64,000 nt of DNA from Methanobrevibacter sp. TLL-48-HuF1 (lineage in GTDB: Archaea > Methanobacteriota > Methanobacteria > Methanobacteriales > Methanobacteriaceae), in NCBI RefSeq assembly GCF_023617305.1, contig NZ_CP081485.1:1230501-1294500 (forward strand), given 5' to 3'. The stretch's first letter is position 1; every line of letters begins with the position of its first letter. A program made the position numbers and the translations under genes. Under the pieces are notes generated by a model. It saw nothing but the letters and a program-made list of their open reading frames with translations. It did no database searches and was not told the origin of the DNA. Shown piece by piece: positions 29,401 to 37,169 of the stretch.

Positions 29401-29775
29401 CGTGAAACTGGTGGGGATGGTGTAGCTATGTTAAATATTAATTTAAATCCTGGGGAATATATTTTAACAGCTATTCATCCTGACGGTCTTCAAGTTGGTA
29501 AAAAAGTAACTGTTTTACCTACTTTGGAAGGTAGTGATCTGACTATGAATTATAGGGATGGCAGTCAGTTTAAGGCTCGTTTAGTTGACGGTACTGGTCG
29601 TGCATTAGCTAATGAGACTGTGACTTTCAACATTAATGGGGTATTTTATAACAAGATTACTGATGTTAATGGTGTTGCCAGCTTAAATATTAATTTGATG
29701 GCTGGTAAATACATTATTACATCTGTCTATGGTAGTTATGCTACTTCTAATACTATTTTAGTGAACAAATTATAA
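23440..29775 (+). CDS. Giant adhesin-like surface protein with Ig-like repeat stalk
   Basis: About 2111 residues, the longest protein here. It has a signal peptide (core FIFMLFLIILSSISLASAS), then two beta-helix modules that each open with a GDGS..NPY-type motif (about residues 60 and 497). A stalk of Ig-like domains follows (about 1000-1765), and four C-terminal repeats of about 85 residues with the NGVFY core (about 1768-2111). There is no transmembrane anchor. Start choice: GTG at 23431 is in frame but is itself the end of the ribosome-binding site AGAGGTG. ATT at 23440, six bases after GGTG, fits the pattern of two other genes in the island; ATT 23437 is possible too. The insertion sequence at 29814 lies just after its terminator region. 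Confidence 0.85.
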   Translation: MSVKKNAFIFMLFLIILSSISLASASDDFNSTNVDDNVIVENNYDTDSIIGDNGDNYVYVNPSANLSIVPDGSQDKPYASIGEAVNMASDNSTVILMDGIYSSPGDLNIEINKNLVIKSLTGNVTVNGNGQSTFFNIFESKSLILENINFVNGKTTEYSSYYGVIYNKGFLTLSNVEFKNINSFMGVIYNEGDLKVYDSKFSNCVGSNYADMIFNLGGCSVVNSKLIISYSNKNPAIYNFHNLFVNNSQTFGISSNPNFDVDIFKSITMTVINSKVGQLACNNGTLVVKNTTADAGFRAENSVVNISDVYFRTSGYSGLSSLFNSDATIKSSYFDSSINIGNSNLNITYSVVLGEIYGNGAYANNVSANYNWWGVNKGPSLKYVKSDTKYWVVMTFECDESPIKVGTNAEFRATLNKYTDGDSMKYLDNPSLLPQMSVKFESQNGKFDYSSGTLVNGTFSNYLRNNNESSIVYAVINSQRLRLIVGTGLTDYDWYVSPTGHNGFGDGSHDNPYKTLDHTIAKALNGNTIYLLNGTYTNNWNSNLEIVKNLTIVGVGNVILSRENDRNIFIVKEWGCLTLKNLNFTVNLKQYSNELILVKGGNLTVLNSNFYDIRSVGIVSTSNGVQNNGNVYVDNITFKNIVGPLIRGGANITINNISAEKCSNIYTYRGMEAYNVCFPVWNYISISNSVFRSNTVGIVNLNPTIYSSSSPLGKNIVGDLSKSTVFAYITNCSFVENNFIPSDYYASNRIGLGLGRSVYGTCHGEVNNCSFIKNNGRLIGGAVVNNSFFDSNTVCYVSADLINNSYFYKNDNSGIGNLDSTYSYRGIATANEVYYSVFIGNKAAYGGALAGTKIVHYSVFLNNSATYGGNDIFVYDGEVDYSSNWWGSNQKPDGNRIFVHIGSLTLDNWVIMSLDAVTNTHIIAALNKLIDNNGNISGLDKVLPTRDVYFSSDYGIISPLNTSLVNNKADAYVVQNETTADFNVYARIDNQLLDLTLRNNNTQLVMDDVVFYGNNNNYEITLINVNGHRIFNQTLTVVITTPKGEKEYFTLVTDEKGYAKFEVTYPVGVYNISVYYDGNGYFEGCNKSAQITISPSVTYLISYNYTFYGKNVNFYAVLTNGQVGIVNQSITITIIDSKGGTRTAVITTDSTGRADALLSLDVGKYTIKCEYKGDGWYLPSSSVSYVEIRPVNSTIEVPDVVFYGVGNDYNITLRDEHGTLIRGEYINVVITQGNLSDTFTLQTGDDGVARLTINYLPGTYQITASYAGDDVYGSAKGSGTITVNKVLTVISGFHYSKIPLNGVYTIVLTDMFGHRVTNATIKLNLYKGVLLKTYTGVTDGNGEVTFRIAQGEGTYLATFDFDGDIWYIDSTGAATIVVDSQTAPGQVSINASDFVQYYGENRYFVISFNDTNAYSLYGKNIAVTISSGDWQQTYNVVTDIYGYGRLQITLNPGIYNITYQYTNPYYGLFAKNLSTVSVYRMPTTILASDVIMNVGEAKYYVIKLLDSRNAAVKNMQIMIDINGTNYTATTNNDGVARLLLSLGVGKYLISYHIDNPNYIPSSGSSYILVVDSNRTSTNIESGDVNGYDNESMNFTVVLSDVLGNPINYATILANISTIDGDFVGSYKGVTAKDGKVIFSFDLDYGRYIISTYYLGSNSYLGSYGVNYVNVESVGNTTKTVLIAGDSELSGSSNYYVVLIDENGTYIKGKEIKFAVGNQSYYAITDSEGKAFLDTVLSPGFYDIKATFGGDDTYKKSSVKTTLVVSGNSTYLFALNCTKNYRNGTQFYVQLLDSYSNPLVNRTIAITINGKTYNRTTDENGWATMNINLRPGEYEVLCAYYGPTESDNAFAKAIVKVLPTILGDNLVKYYLNESQFHVKVIDGAGNPIANTNVSMNINGVFYVRKTNDEGIDTLGIKLWAGKYVLTVHNPYDGLLMSFNVTVLPTVEANDLVKYYRNDSQFYAKFLDGQGNPLANAKVKFNINGVLYTRETGGDGVAMLNINLNPGEYILTAIHPDGLQVGKKVTVLPTLEGSDLTMNYRDGSQFKARLVDGTGRALANETVTFNINGVFYNKITDVNGVASLNINLMAGKYIITSVYGSYATSNTILVNKL

Positions 29776-29805
29776 TAATTTATTCACATTTTTTTTATTT
29801 TTTTT

Positions 29806-29813
29806 AATTTTTC
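29806..29813. repeat. Target site duplication, left copy
   Basis: AATTTTTC lies directly before the left inverted repeat of the insertion sequence and is repeated exactly at 31172-31179. Confidence 0.85.
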
Positions 29814-29837
29814 GGCTCTGTCAAGGACTTTGGTGAT
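29814..29837 (+). repeat. Left terminal inverted repeat of the insertion sequence
   Basis: Begins GGCTCTGTCAAGGACTTTGG. It matches the reverse complement of 31148-31171 with mismatches at positions 4, 12 and 13. Confidence 0.85.
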
Positions 29838-29946
29838 TTGAATTTTTAATTTTTAATTTCAAAAAATTTTTTAAATGCTTTTTTGGGTTTTATTTTTTAA
29901 AATAAGATAGTAAATTTAATATATTAAGTGGAGCTAATATATTAAT

Positions 29947-31164
29947 ATGAATAAAGACAATACAAAAGCTCCATGTTCTATATTGGAGGATAAACAACTT
30001 AAACTTTTCGATTTTTTTGAAGAATTTTCTGAATATGAATCTTATGGGGAGAAATTAAGCAATGGATGTTTAAATTCGGATGATAATTTAATTAGGCTTA
30101 CTAAACATGGTAATTTTTATTTTAAATATAAATATGCATTTTGTCCTGATTGTTATTCCTCAAATGTTGTTAAAAATGGGAATTATGTTCGTAAATTGTA
30201 TTTTTTAAATGTTGGAGAACAAAAATGTATTATTCAGAAATATAAATGTAAAAAATGTGGTAAAATTTTTTATACTGATATTAAATCTATTGTTGATGAA
30301 AATTGCAATATTACAAAGCCTGTAATAGAATATATCAATGAAATATACTCTGTTTCTGGAAATAGTATTTATAAAATTCAGTATATGCTCAAAAGATTCT
30401 TCAATGTAGATATTTCACATCAAAGTATTGAATCTTGCATAATATCTGATGAAAATGATGATATAAGTGTGAATGAATCTTATTCTGGATATTATTTGTT
30501 TGATAGTCTTTGGACTAAAATTAACGGTGTTTGGAACTATTTTTTAGTCTTATTTGATGTTAAATTGAATTCTGTTGTTTCTATGGATCTGGTGGAATCA
30601 GAGGATATTGGAACTATATATAAGTTTTTAGATGATTCCCTACGTAATCAGCCTAAGATTTGTATTGTATCTGATTTAAAAGATGAGTATCATCCAGCAA
30701 TTGAAAAAGTTGGGGTTAGACATCAATTCTGTATGTTTCACACAAAACAAAAGATAAACAGGAACATTAGAGAGGATAAAAAAAGAAATAATTATTCTGA
30801 TGAAGAATTGGAATACTTAAATTATTGTAAACAATTAGTTTTTGATGTTTTAGATGCTAATGATTTAGAATCTGCTAAAAAAGGTAGAGATTATCTTATT
30901 AGTATACAAAACAATTTGCCGAAAGTTATTTTTAATTTATTGTGGTTTTTCATCATTCCTTACTTTAAAACAATAACATTTCATCTTGAAAATAGTAATG
31001 TTCCAACTACAAGTAATAAAATTGAAAATTTCTTTCAAAAAGTTTTCCCTAAGCATATTAAAAAAACATTAAGAACTTTTGAAGGAGCTAGGACAAGATT
31101 TTCTCTCAAAACCAAATACTGGGTGCAGAGAAACTTCCGAGGCATTCATCACCAAAGTTATTGA
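29947..31164 (+). CDS. Transposase of the ISM1-like element
   Basis: A 405-residue transposase. A zinc ribbon is near the N-terminus (CPDCYSS at about 65 and CKKCGKIF at about 101), then a helix-turn-helix-like segment (about 140-165, FFNVDISHQSIES), then the catalytic core. Candidate catalytic acids are the Asp in YYLFDSLW (about 186), the Asp in CIVSDLKDEYHP (about 241) and the Glu in SNKIENFFQKVF (about 359), a DDE arrangement. The frame is complete, with no stop or frameshift, so the element may still be active. The last codons read into the right inverted repeat. The AT-rich leader inside the element may carry its promoter. Confidence 0.88.
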   Translation: MNKDNTKAPCSILEDKQLKLFDFFEEFSEYESYGEKLSNGCLNSDDNLIRLTKHGNFYFKYKYAFCPDCYSSNVVKNGNYVRKLYFLNVGEQKCIIQKYKCKKCGKIFYTDIKSIVDENCNITKPVIEYINEIYSVSGNSIYKIQYMLKRFFNVDISHQSIESCIISDENDDISVNESYSGYYLFDSLWTKINGVWNYFLVLFDVKLNSVVSMDLVESEDIGTIYKFLDDSLRNQPKICIVSDLKDEYHPAIEKVGVRHQFCMFHTKQKINRNIREDKKRNNYSDEELEYLNYCKQLVFDVLDANDLESAKKGRDYLISIQNNLPKVIFNLLWFFIIPYFKTITFHLENSNVPTTSNKIENFFQKVFPKHIKKTLRTFEGARTRFSLKTKYWVQRNFRGIHHQSY

Positions 31165-31171
31165 CAGTGCC
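31148..31171 (-). repeat. Right terminal inverted repeat of the insertion sequence
   Basis: Read on the minus strand it begins GGCACTGTCAATAACTTTGG. It pairs with the left repeat and overlaps the transposase stop codon. Confidence 0.85.
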
Positions 31172-31179
31172 AATTTTTC
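31172..31179. repeat. Target site duplication, right copy
   Basis: AATTTTTC, identical to 29806-29813 on the other side of the element. Confidence 0.85.
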
Positions 31180-31211
31180 ATGATAACTATTAAATATGAG
31201 ATTAAATATAG

Positions 31212-31278
31212 TTATTTTTTAATTATGCTTGATGTTTTTTAAGTATAATTTTAAATTTTTTTTGGTGAAATTTTAATG
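31212..31278 (+). repeat. Duplicated adhesin promoter region, copy 1
   Basis: This stretch, with TTTTTTAAGTATAA as likely TATA region and GGTGAAATTTTAATG at the start codon, is nearly identical to 37106-37169 before the next adhesin. The promoter and ribosome-binding site were duplicated with the gene. Confidence 0.75.
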
Positions 31279-34200
31279 AGATTAAATAAAGTGATGTTAG
31301 TTGGTATTTTTTTACTGGCTATTTTGACTCTTGGCGCTGTTAGTGCTCAGGAGGGTTCTTCTGCTGATGTTTTGGCAGTTGATAGTGCTTCATCTCCTGT
31401 TTTAGGTGATGGGGTAAGTTATGATAAGACGATTTATGTGAATACTACTGGTGATGATTCAAATTCTGGTAGTCAGACTAGTCCTTATGCTACAATAAAT
31501 AAGGGTATTTCAAGTGTTAATGCTTCTGATAATGCTGTTATTTATTTAAGTGAGGGAACATTCACTGGGGATAATAATACTGATTTAAGTATTAATTTGG
31601 CTCATAAAAATTATAATGGGTCTTTGACTTTTATTGGTCAGGGATATGATAAGACATTTATTGATGGGGAGCAGATGGCTCCTATTTTTAAATCAATGAG
31701 TGGGGATTCTATAATTGTTTTTAAAAATATTGCATTTATTAATGGTAAATCCAATACTGGTGGTGCTATTACAAGTAATGCTGTTTTAACTATTGATAAT
31801 TGTTTGTTTGAGGATAATTATGCAACAGGTTCTAATGGTGGTGCAATTTATCAACGATCTAATGATTTTAAAGTAACTAATTCTATTTTTAGGAATAATA
31901 GTGTTAATAGTTATGGTGGATCAATTTTTGCAAGTAGTATGCAAAATGCACAACTTATGAATTGTGTATTTGAAAATTCTATTGCTAGAAGCACTTATTG
32001 TACTGGTGCAGGTGCATATATTGATGCATCTAATAGTACTATAATTAAGAATAATAGGTTTGTTAATATATCCACTTCAGGTAATGCATATGATGCTGCA
32101 TTATATGCTAATTCCGGATATAATGGAAATGGTATTATTGTAAACAATACTTTTATCAACTGTAACAATAATGGGAAAAATGGTGCTGTAATTAATATTA
32201 ATGGTAAGAATTTTGTTAAAGGTAATGCTTTTGTTAATTCTACTTCTGCAAGTAAAGGTCAAATATTTAATGGTGGAAGTATGAATGTAATTATTACTTT
32301 TTTAAATAATTCTACAACTTCTCCTACTTTTAAAGTTTCATGTAGAGTAACTGATGTAGACGGAAACAATGTTTCAGGTCAAACTCAGGCATATAATGGT
32401 GTTACTTTTTATATTAATGGTGAACAGGTAGGTCAGGCAGCAGTTACTAATGGTTTAGCTGTTTTATCTCTAACTAAGTTAGTTCCTAATGGTGATTTGG
32501 TTATTAATGGTACTTGGGGCAGTAATAATGTTTCTATGACTCCGGGTATTTTATCTGTTAATATTGATCAAACTCCTATTGATTTATGGGTTGACGGTGC
32601 ACGTGGTAGTGATTTAACTGGTGACGGTTCTAAACTTAATCCGTTTAAAACTATTGGTAATGCTATAACTTATGGTTTTGGAAAATCTTTATATCCAACT
32701 ATTCATATAATGGGTGGAGTTTATAGTGGTGTTAATAATACTAATTTAACTTTTTCTAATCTTGGTAACTTAACTTTGGTAGGTGAAGGATATAATAAAG
32801 TATTAATTGATGGTCAAAATAGAAATTGGTTTTTAAAAACTGGTAGTTACACAAATGTTGTATTAAAAAATTTAACTTATAAAAATGGGTCTATAACAAA
32901 ATATATTAGTGGATTATATTCATTAATAACTACTAATGCACCTTCTGTTATTGAAGATTGTATAATTTCTGACAATGTTAACACTTATGGTGGTAAGATT
33001 ATAGATGGAAGTTCTACTATTGATAATTTGACATTTTGCAATAATACAGGTATGATTACTGGTGTTTCATCTATTGATAAATCTTATTTAGCTAATAATA
33101 AAATAAATAATGCATATAATCTTTATTTCCTTGAAGGAGGTTATATTAATATAACTAATTCTGTATTTGAAAATAATTTTGGTTTAGTTAGGGCTACTCA
33201 GCAAGGTATTTCTATTAATAATAAGTTTATAAATAACACTGGTTCATTACTTTCTTTTATTTTATCTAAAAATGATTATTTCAAGAAAAATAATGGAACT
33301 GCATTTATAGGATTTTCAAATACTTATAATAATTATAAAATGCTTTGTGATGTGATTAATTCTACTTTTATTGATTGTTTTGGTGATAAAGGTGGAGCAA
33401 TTCAAACTGTTATGGGTTCTATTGTTGATTGTACTTTTATAAACAATTCTGCAAATTATGGTGGTGCAATTTACTTAGCTCCTCATTATACTTCTGATTA
33501 TTATTCTGTAGATTCTAATATTACATTAACTGGCTGTATTTTCAAAGATAACACAGCTGTAATTAATGGTAAGGATATTTACATAGAACATTCTGACAAT
33601 AAGCAATATGTTGATGCTAAGTTAACTAATCTTACTATAACTTTCAATAATTTAACTACTCAATTTTTAGCAGATACTGTGTCTATGTCTGTATCTCATA
33701 TTTCTGGTGCTGTAATTGGTGGAGGTTCTGTTAAGTTCTATTTGAATGGTACTTATATGGGAACTTCTGAGGTTGTTAATGGTATTGCATCACTAGATTA
33801 TCTTGGATTTAAAAATGGAACTTATACTTTGTCTGGTGATTATGTATTTGCAGATGCAAGTGATAAAATCATTAATGGAACTGTTAAAGTAGCTTTAAAA
33901 CCATTAAAAAATAATGTAACTGTTTATGTTTCTGATAAATTAGGTGATGATGTAAATGGTGATGGCAGTTTAGCTAAACCATTTAAAACAATTAAAAAAG
34001 CATTAAACTACGGATATTCTCAAAGTTCTGTGTTATTTATTCATGTTTTGGAAGGTATTTATTCAGGTGAAGGTAATACAAATATTGAGCTTTCATCTAC
34101 TGTAAGCGTAACAATTACTGGTGCTGGAGTTAATAAAACTATTTTATGCGGTAATCAAACTAATGATTTCTTTACAATAGCTAAAGGCAGTAATATAATT

Positions 34201-37008
34201 ACTATTGAAAATATGAGTATGGTTAATGGTTCTAAAGCAGATGCTAGTGCAGTATATCCATATCAAAATGTAAAAAATATTCATTCTCCTATTATTGCTT
34301 TGCCAGGTTCAAATGTTCATTTAAATAATATTTACTTTGAAAATAATAAAGGAACTCTTGGGGGAGCAGTATTAAACTCTGGAAATATGATTATTAACAA
34401 CTGTTCATTTGTAAGAAATGGTTTTTCATCATATGGTGGAGGATTAACTAACAATGGTACTTTAATAGTTAATAATTCTTACTTCTTTGCAAATTATGCA
34501 TACAGGGGATCAAATATTTTTGTAATTAAAGACATGACTTTACAGAATTCATTAGTTGAAGAAGCTTACTGGTGGAGTGGATCTCACTATGGAAACATTG
34601 TAGGAATTGATGCTGGTATAACTTTAATTAATACTACAATTCAAGACCTTGGAAGAACTTCAACTGATGCTGGAAGAACAGATATTCAAAATAAAAAAGG
34701 TTACATATATTTAGCTGGTTTAAATAGAGTTGAATCATATGGATGTATTTTCAGATACAATGAATCAATAGCTGCTGGAGATATATTTGGATCATATTAT
34801 GGTTCTTCTGCAGAGTATAACTGGCAAAATATTATTAAATTTGATAATTGTACTTTTATAAACATCAATAACATTAACAATGTTGGTTTTAGACCTAATT
34901 TAAACAGATCTGGTAATGTATCTTTAAATAATTGTATTATTGATATTAAAGGTAAAGTTTTAACAACTAATGCATTTGGCATACTTAACATTACTAATTG
35001 TTATATTGTAAATCCAAATGCTGTTTCATGGACTAATTTAGGCAGTCCAACTACTGGAATCATTGATTTAAATAACAATTGGTGGGGTAACAATACTCAA
35101 CCAGTATTTACTGTTGTTGATGCAAACAGAACCCTTGTTAATATGACTCCTGATACCTGGTTGGTTTTAACTTTAGATGTTACTAATAACACCGGTTTGT
35201 TGCAGGATGCTGTTTTAGCATTTAAAGTCTTTAATGGAACTAATTTAACTGATTATAATGGTTCTTTACCATTACGTAACTTCAATATGTCCATGGTTAA
35301 TGGTACTTTAAGTATTGCTAATGGTACAATAGCTAATAATGTTGTTAATGGTTTTGAAGCTAAAGAAGGTAATTATACTATTTCTGCTACTGTTGACGGT
35401 CAGAGTGTAACTTATAATGGTGTTGCAAGTATTGGTAAAGGTATTATTGAAGTTAATGATGTTGTTGCTGATTATGGTGATGTTGTAATTGCTAATGCTA
35501 CTTTAATGGATGCTAAAGATAATCCATTAGCTAATGTTAATGTGACCTTGAAAGTCAACGGTAAAACTTATACTTTAGTTACTGATGAAAATGGTACTGT
35601 CAGTTTTGTAATTGGACAGTTAAATGCCGGAAAATACACTTTAGTTTACTCTGTAAGTGGCAGTAAAGTTATTTCTGATGTAACTAATTCTTCAACTTTA
35701 ACTGTTAATAAAGCTAAAGATTCCTTGAAAGTAGATGTTAATGCTAGTGTTGCTGGTGAGGATAGTGTAATTAATGTTGTTGGTCCTAAAGATGCAACAG
35801 GCAATGTAACTGTATTGGTAAATGGCAAATCTTATAATGTAGTTCTTGTTAATGGATCTGCAAAATTAACCATTAAAGATTTAGTTGCAGGAAACTATAA
35901 TGTGACTGTTACTTATTCTGGTGATAAAAACTATGAAAAACAAGTAATCAGGACTAATTTCACTGTAGATATTAATAAAAAAGTTAATTTAAACATTTCT
36001 GACATTGTGATGATTTACAAAGACGGTACCAGAATGGTTGCTGTTTTAACTGATTATTTAGGCAATCCTATTGCTAATGCTACTGTGTACTTTACTATTA
36101 ATGGTCAAACTTATGCTAAAACCACTGATGCTAACGGTACTGCTTCCATGGGATTAAACTTAGTATCTAACATCTATAATGCTGCTGTTTCATATAATAG
36201 TTCAGATATGTATAATGCAGTTTCTAAAAACATTACTGTAACTATTAATCCGACTATTGTAGCTGATGATTTGGTTAAAATGTATCAGAACGCTACTAGA
36301 TTCTATGCTAAGTTTACTGACAGTACAGGAAAAGCACTGGCTAACACTGAAGTTAAATTTAACATTCATGGTGTTTTCTATACTAAAAAGACTGATAAAG
36401 ATGGTATGGCTGATTTAGGTATTATGTTAAGACCGGGATCTTACATTTTAACTGCTTACAACCCTGTAACTGGTGAAGAAAAAGGATTTAACATAACTGT
36501 AAAATCATTAATCGTTCAAAATGATTTAACTAAATATTACTTAAATGCTTCCAGATTTGAAGCAACTGTCTACAACAAAGACGGATCTTTAGCAGTAAAC
36601 AAGAATGTAACCTTTAACATCAACGGTGTATTCTATACTAAAACTACTGATAAAAACGGTGTTGCAAGCTTAGGAATCAGCTTAAGACCAGGAAACTATA
36701 CTATTACAACAATGTATGACGGTTTAGATATTGGAAACAAAGTCACTGTCATGCCAACTTTAGTAACAAAAGATCTCTCCATGAAACACTTAGACGGCAG
36801 TAATTTTACTGCTTTAACTTTAGACGGTCAAGGTAAGCCATTAGCTAACCAAAACGTATCATTTAATGTAAATGGTGTCTTCTATCACAAAGTTACTAAT
36901 AAAGACGGTATTGCAAGCTTAGGAATCAGATTAATGAGTGGGGAATACATTATAACTTCCTACTGGAATGACTTCCAAACAGGAAACACAATAAAAATAA
37001 GTCCTTAA
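31276..37008 (+). CDS. Adhesin-like surface protein, three-module beta-helix
   Basis: A 1910-residue secreted protein. It has a signal peptide (ending LGAVSAQE), then three beta-helix modules. Each module opens with a similar motif: GDDSNSGSQTSPYATI (about 56), GSDLTGDGSKLNPFKTI (about 441) and GDDVNGDGSLAKPFKTI (about 892). Two Ig-like domains follow (about 1390-1570), and four C-terminal repeats (about 1572-1910) ending in GNTIKISP. There is no transmembrane anchor. The gene is the intact paralogue of the frameshifted adhesin downstream. The two are near identical at the 5' end and over the last 1.8 kb, but differ in the middle. A hairpin terminator follows the stop. Confidence 0.9.
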   Translation: MRLNKVMLVGIFLLAILTLGAVSAQEGSSADVLAVDSASSPVLGDGVSYDKTIYVNTTGDDSNSGSQTSPYATINKGISSVNASDNAVIYLSEGTFTGDNNTDLSINLAHKNYNGSLTFIGQGYDKTFIDGEQMAPIFKSMSGDSIIVFKNIAFINGKSNTGGAITSNAVLTIDNCLFEDNYATGSNGGAIYQRSNDFKVTNSIFRNNSVNSYGGSIFASSMQNAQLMNCVFENSIARSTYCTGAGAYIDASNSTIIKNNRFVNISTSGNAYDAALYANSGYNGNGIIVNNTFINCNNNGKNGAVININGKNFVKGNAFVNSTSASKGQIFNGGSMNVIITFLNNSTTSPTFKVSCRVTDVDGNNVSGQTQAYNGVTFYINGEQVGQAAVTNGLAVLSLTKLVPNGDLVINGTWGSNNVSMTPGILSVNIDQTPIDLWVDGARGSDLTGDGSKLNPFKTIGNAITYGFGKSLYPTIHIMGGVYSGVNNTNLTFSNLGNLTLVGEGYNKVLIDGQNRNWFLKTGSYTNVVLKNLTYKNGSITKYISGLYSLITTNAPSVIEDCIISDNVNTYGGKIIDGSSTIDNLTFCNNTGMITGVSSIDKSYLANNKINNAYNLYFLEGGYINITNSVFENNFGLVRATQQGISINNKFINNTGSLLSFILSKNDYFKKNNGTAFIGFSNTYNNYKMLCDVINSTFIDCFGDKGGAIQTVMGSIVDCTFINNSANYGGAIYLAPHYTSDYYSVDSNITLTGCIFKDNTAVINGKDIYIEHSDNKQYVDAKLTNLTITFNNLTTQFLADTVSMSVSHISGAVIGGGSVKFYLNGTYMGTSEVVNGIASLDYLGFKNGTYTLSGDYVFADASDKIINGTVKVALKPLKNNVTVYVSDKLGDDVNGDGSLAKPFKTIKKALNYGYSQSSVLFIHVLEGIYSGEGNTNIELSSTVSVTITGAGVNKTILCGNQTNDFFTIAKGSNIITIENMSMVNGSKADASAVYPYQNVKNIHSPIIALPGSNVHLNNIYFENNKGTLGGAVLNSGNMIINNCSFVRNGFSSYGGGLTNNGTLIVNNSYFFANYAYRGSNIFVIKDMTLQNSLVEEAYWWSGSHYGNIVGIDAGITLINTTIQDLGRTSTDAGRTDIQNKKGYIYLAGLNRVESYGCIFRYNESIAAGDIFGSYYGSSAEYNWQNIIKFDNCTFININNINNVGFRPNLNRSGNVSLNNCIIDIKGKVLTTNAFGILNITNCYIVNPNAVSWTNLGSPTTGIIDLNNNWWGNNTQPVFTVVDANRTLVNMTPDTWLVLTLDVTNNTGLLQDAVLAFKVFNGTNLTDYNGSLPLRNFNMSMVNGTLSIANGTIANNVVNGFEAKEGNYTISATVDGQSVTYNGVASIGKGIIEVNDVVADYGDVVIANATLMDAKDNPLANVNVTLKVNGKTYTLVTDENGTVSFVIGQLNAGKYTLVYSVSGSKVISDVTNSSTLTVNKAKDSLKVDVNASVAGEDSVINVVGPKDATGNVTVLVNGKSYNVVLVNGSAKLTIKDLVAGNYNVTVTYSGDKNYEKQVIRTNFTVDINKKVNLNISDIVMIYKDGTRMVAVLTDYLGNPIANATVYFTINGQTYAKTTDANGTASMGLNLVSNIYNAAVSYNSSDMYNAVSKNITVTINPTIVADDLVKMYQNATRFYAKFTDSTGKALANTEVKFNIHGVFYTKKTDKDGMADLGIMLRPGSYILTAYNPVTGEEKGFNITVKSLIVQNDLTKYYLNASRFEATVYNKDGSLAVNKNVTFNINGVFYTKTTDKNGVASLGISLRPGNYTITTMYDGLDIGNKVTVMPTLVTKDLSMKHLDGSNFTALTLDGQGKPLANQNVSFNVNGVFYHKVTNKDGIASLGIRLMSGEYIITSYWNDFQTGNTIKISP

Positions 37009-37050
37009 AGAGAATTTCTATTATTCTCTTACTTTTTTTTCTTTTTTTAA
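37009..37050 (+). terminator. Hairpin plus oligo-T terminator
   Basis: AGAGAAT (37009-37015) pairs with ATTCTCT (37023-37029), and a long T tract follows. The paralogue at 42982 ends with the same stem, so the terminator was duplicated with the gene. Confidence 0.75.
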
Positions 37051-37105
37051 CATATTTCAAAAGCAATTTATTTTAATAAATTTTAAATATTATTTTAAAT
37101 ATACT

Positions 37106-37169
37106 TATATTTTAATTATACTTGATATTTTTTAAGTATAATTTAAATTTTTTTGGTGAAATTTTAATG
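37106..37169 (+). repeat. Duplicated adhesin promoter region, copy 2
   Basis: Second copy of 31212-31278, with a few changes and shorter T runs. It ends in GGTGAAATTTTAATG, which fixes the adhesin start at 37167. Confidence 0.75.

Larger units (their letters stand above)
29814..31171 (+). mobile_element. Intact ISM1-like insertion sequence
   Basis: The element is 1358 bp. The ends are imperfect inverted repeats: 21 of the first 24 bases match (GGCNCTGTCAANNACTTTGGTGAT). A perfect 8-bp direct duplication flanks it. One complete transposase gene fills it, and the gene stop lies inside the right repeat. ISM1, known from Methanobrevibacter smithii, also makes 8-bp duplications; the length here is larger than I recall for ISM1, so the call is ISM1-like. 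The insertion is in the gap between two adhesin genes and breaks no coding sequence. Confidence 0.85.
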
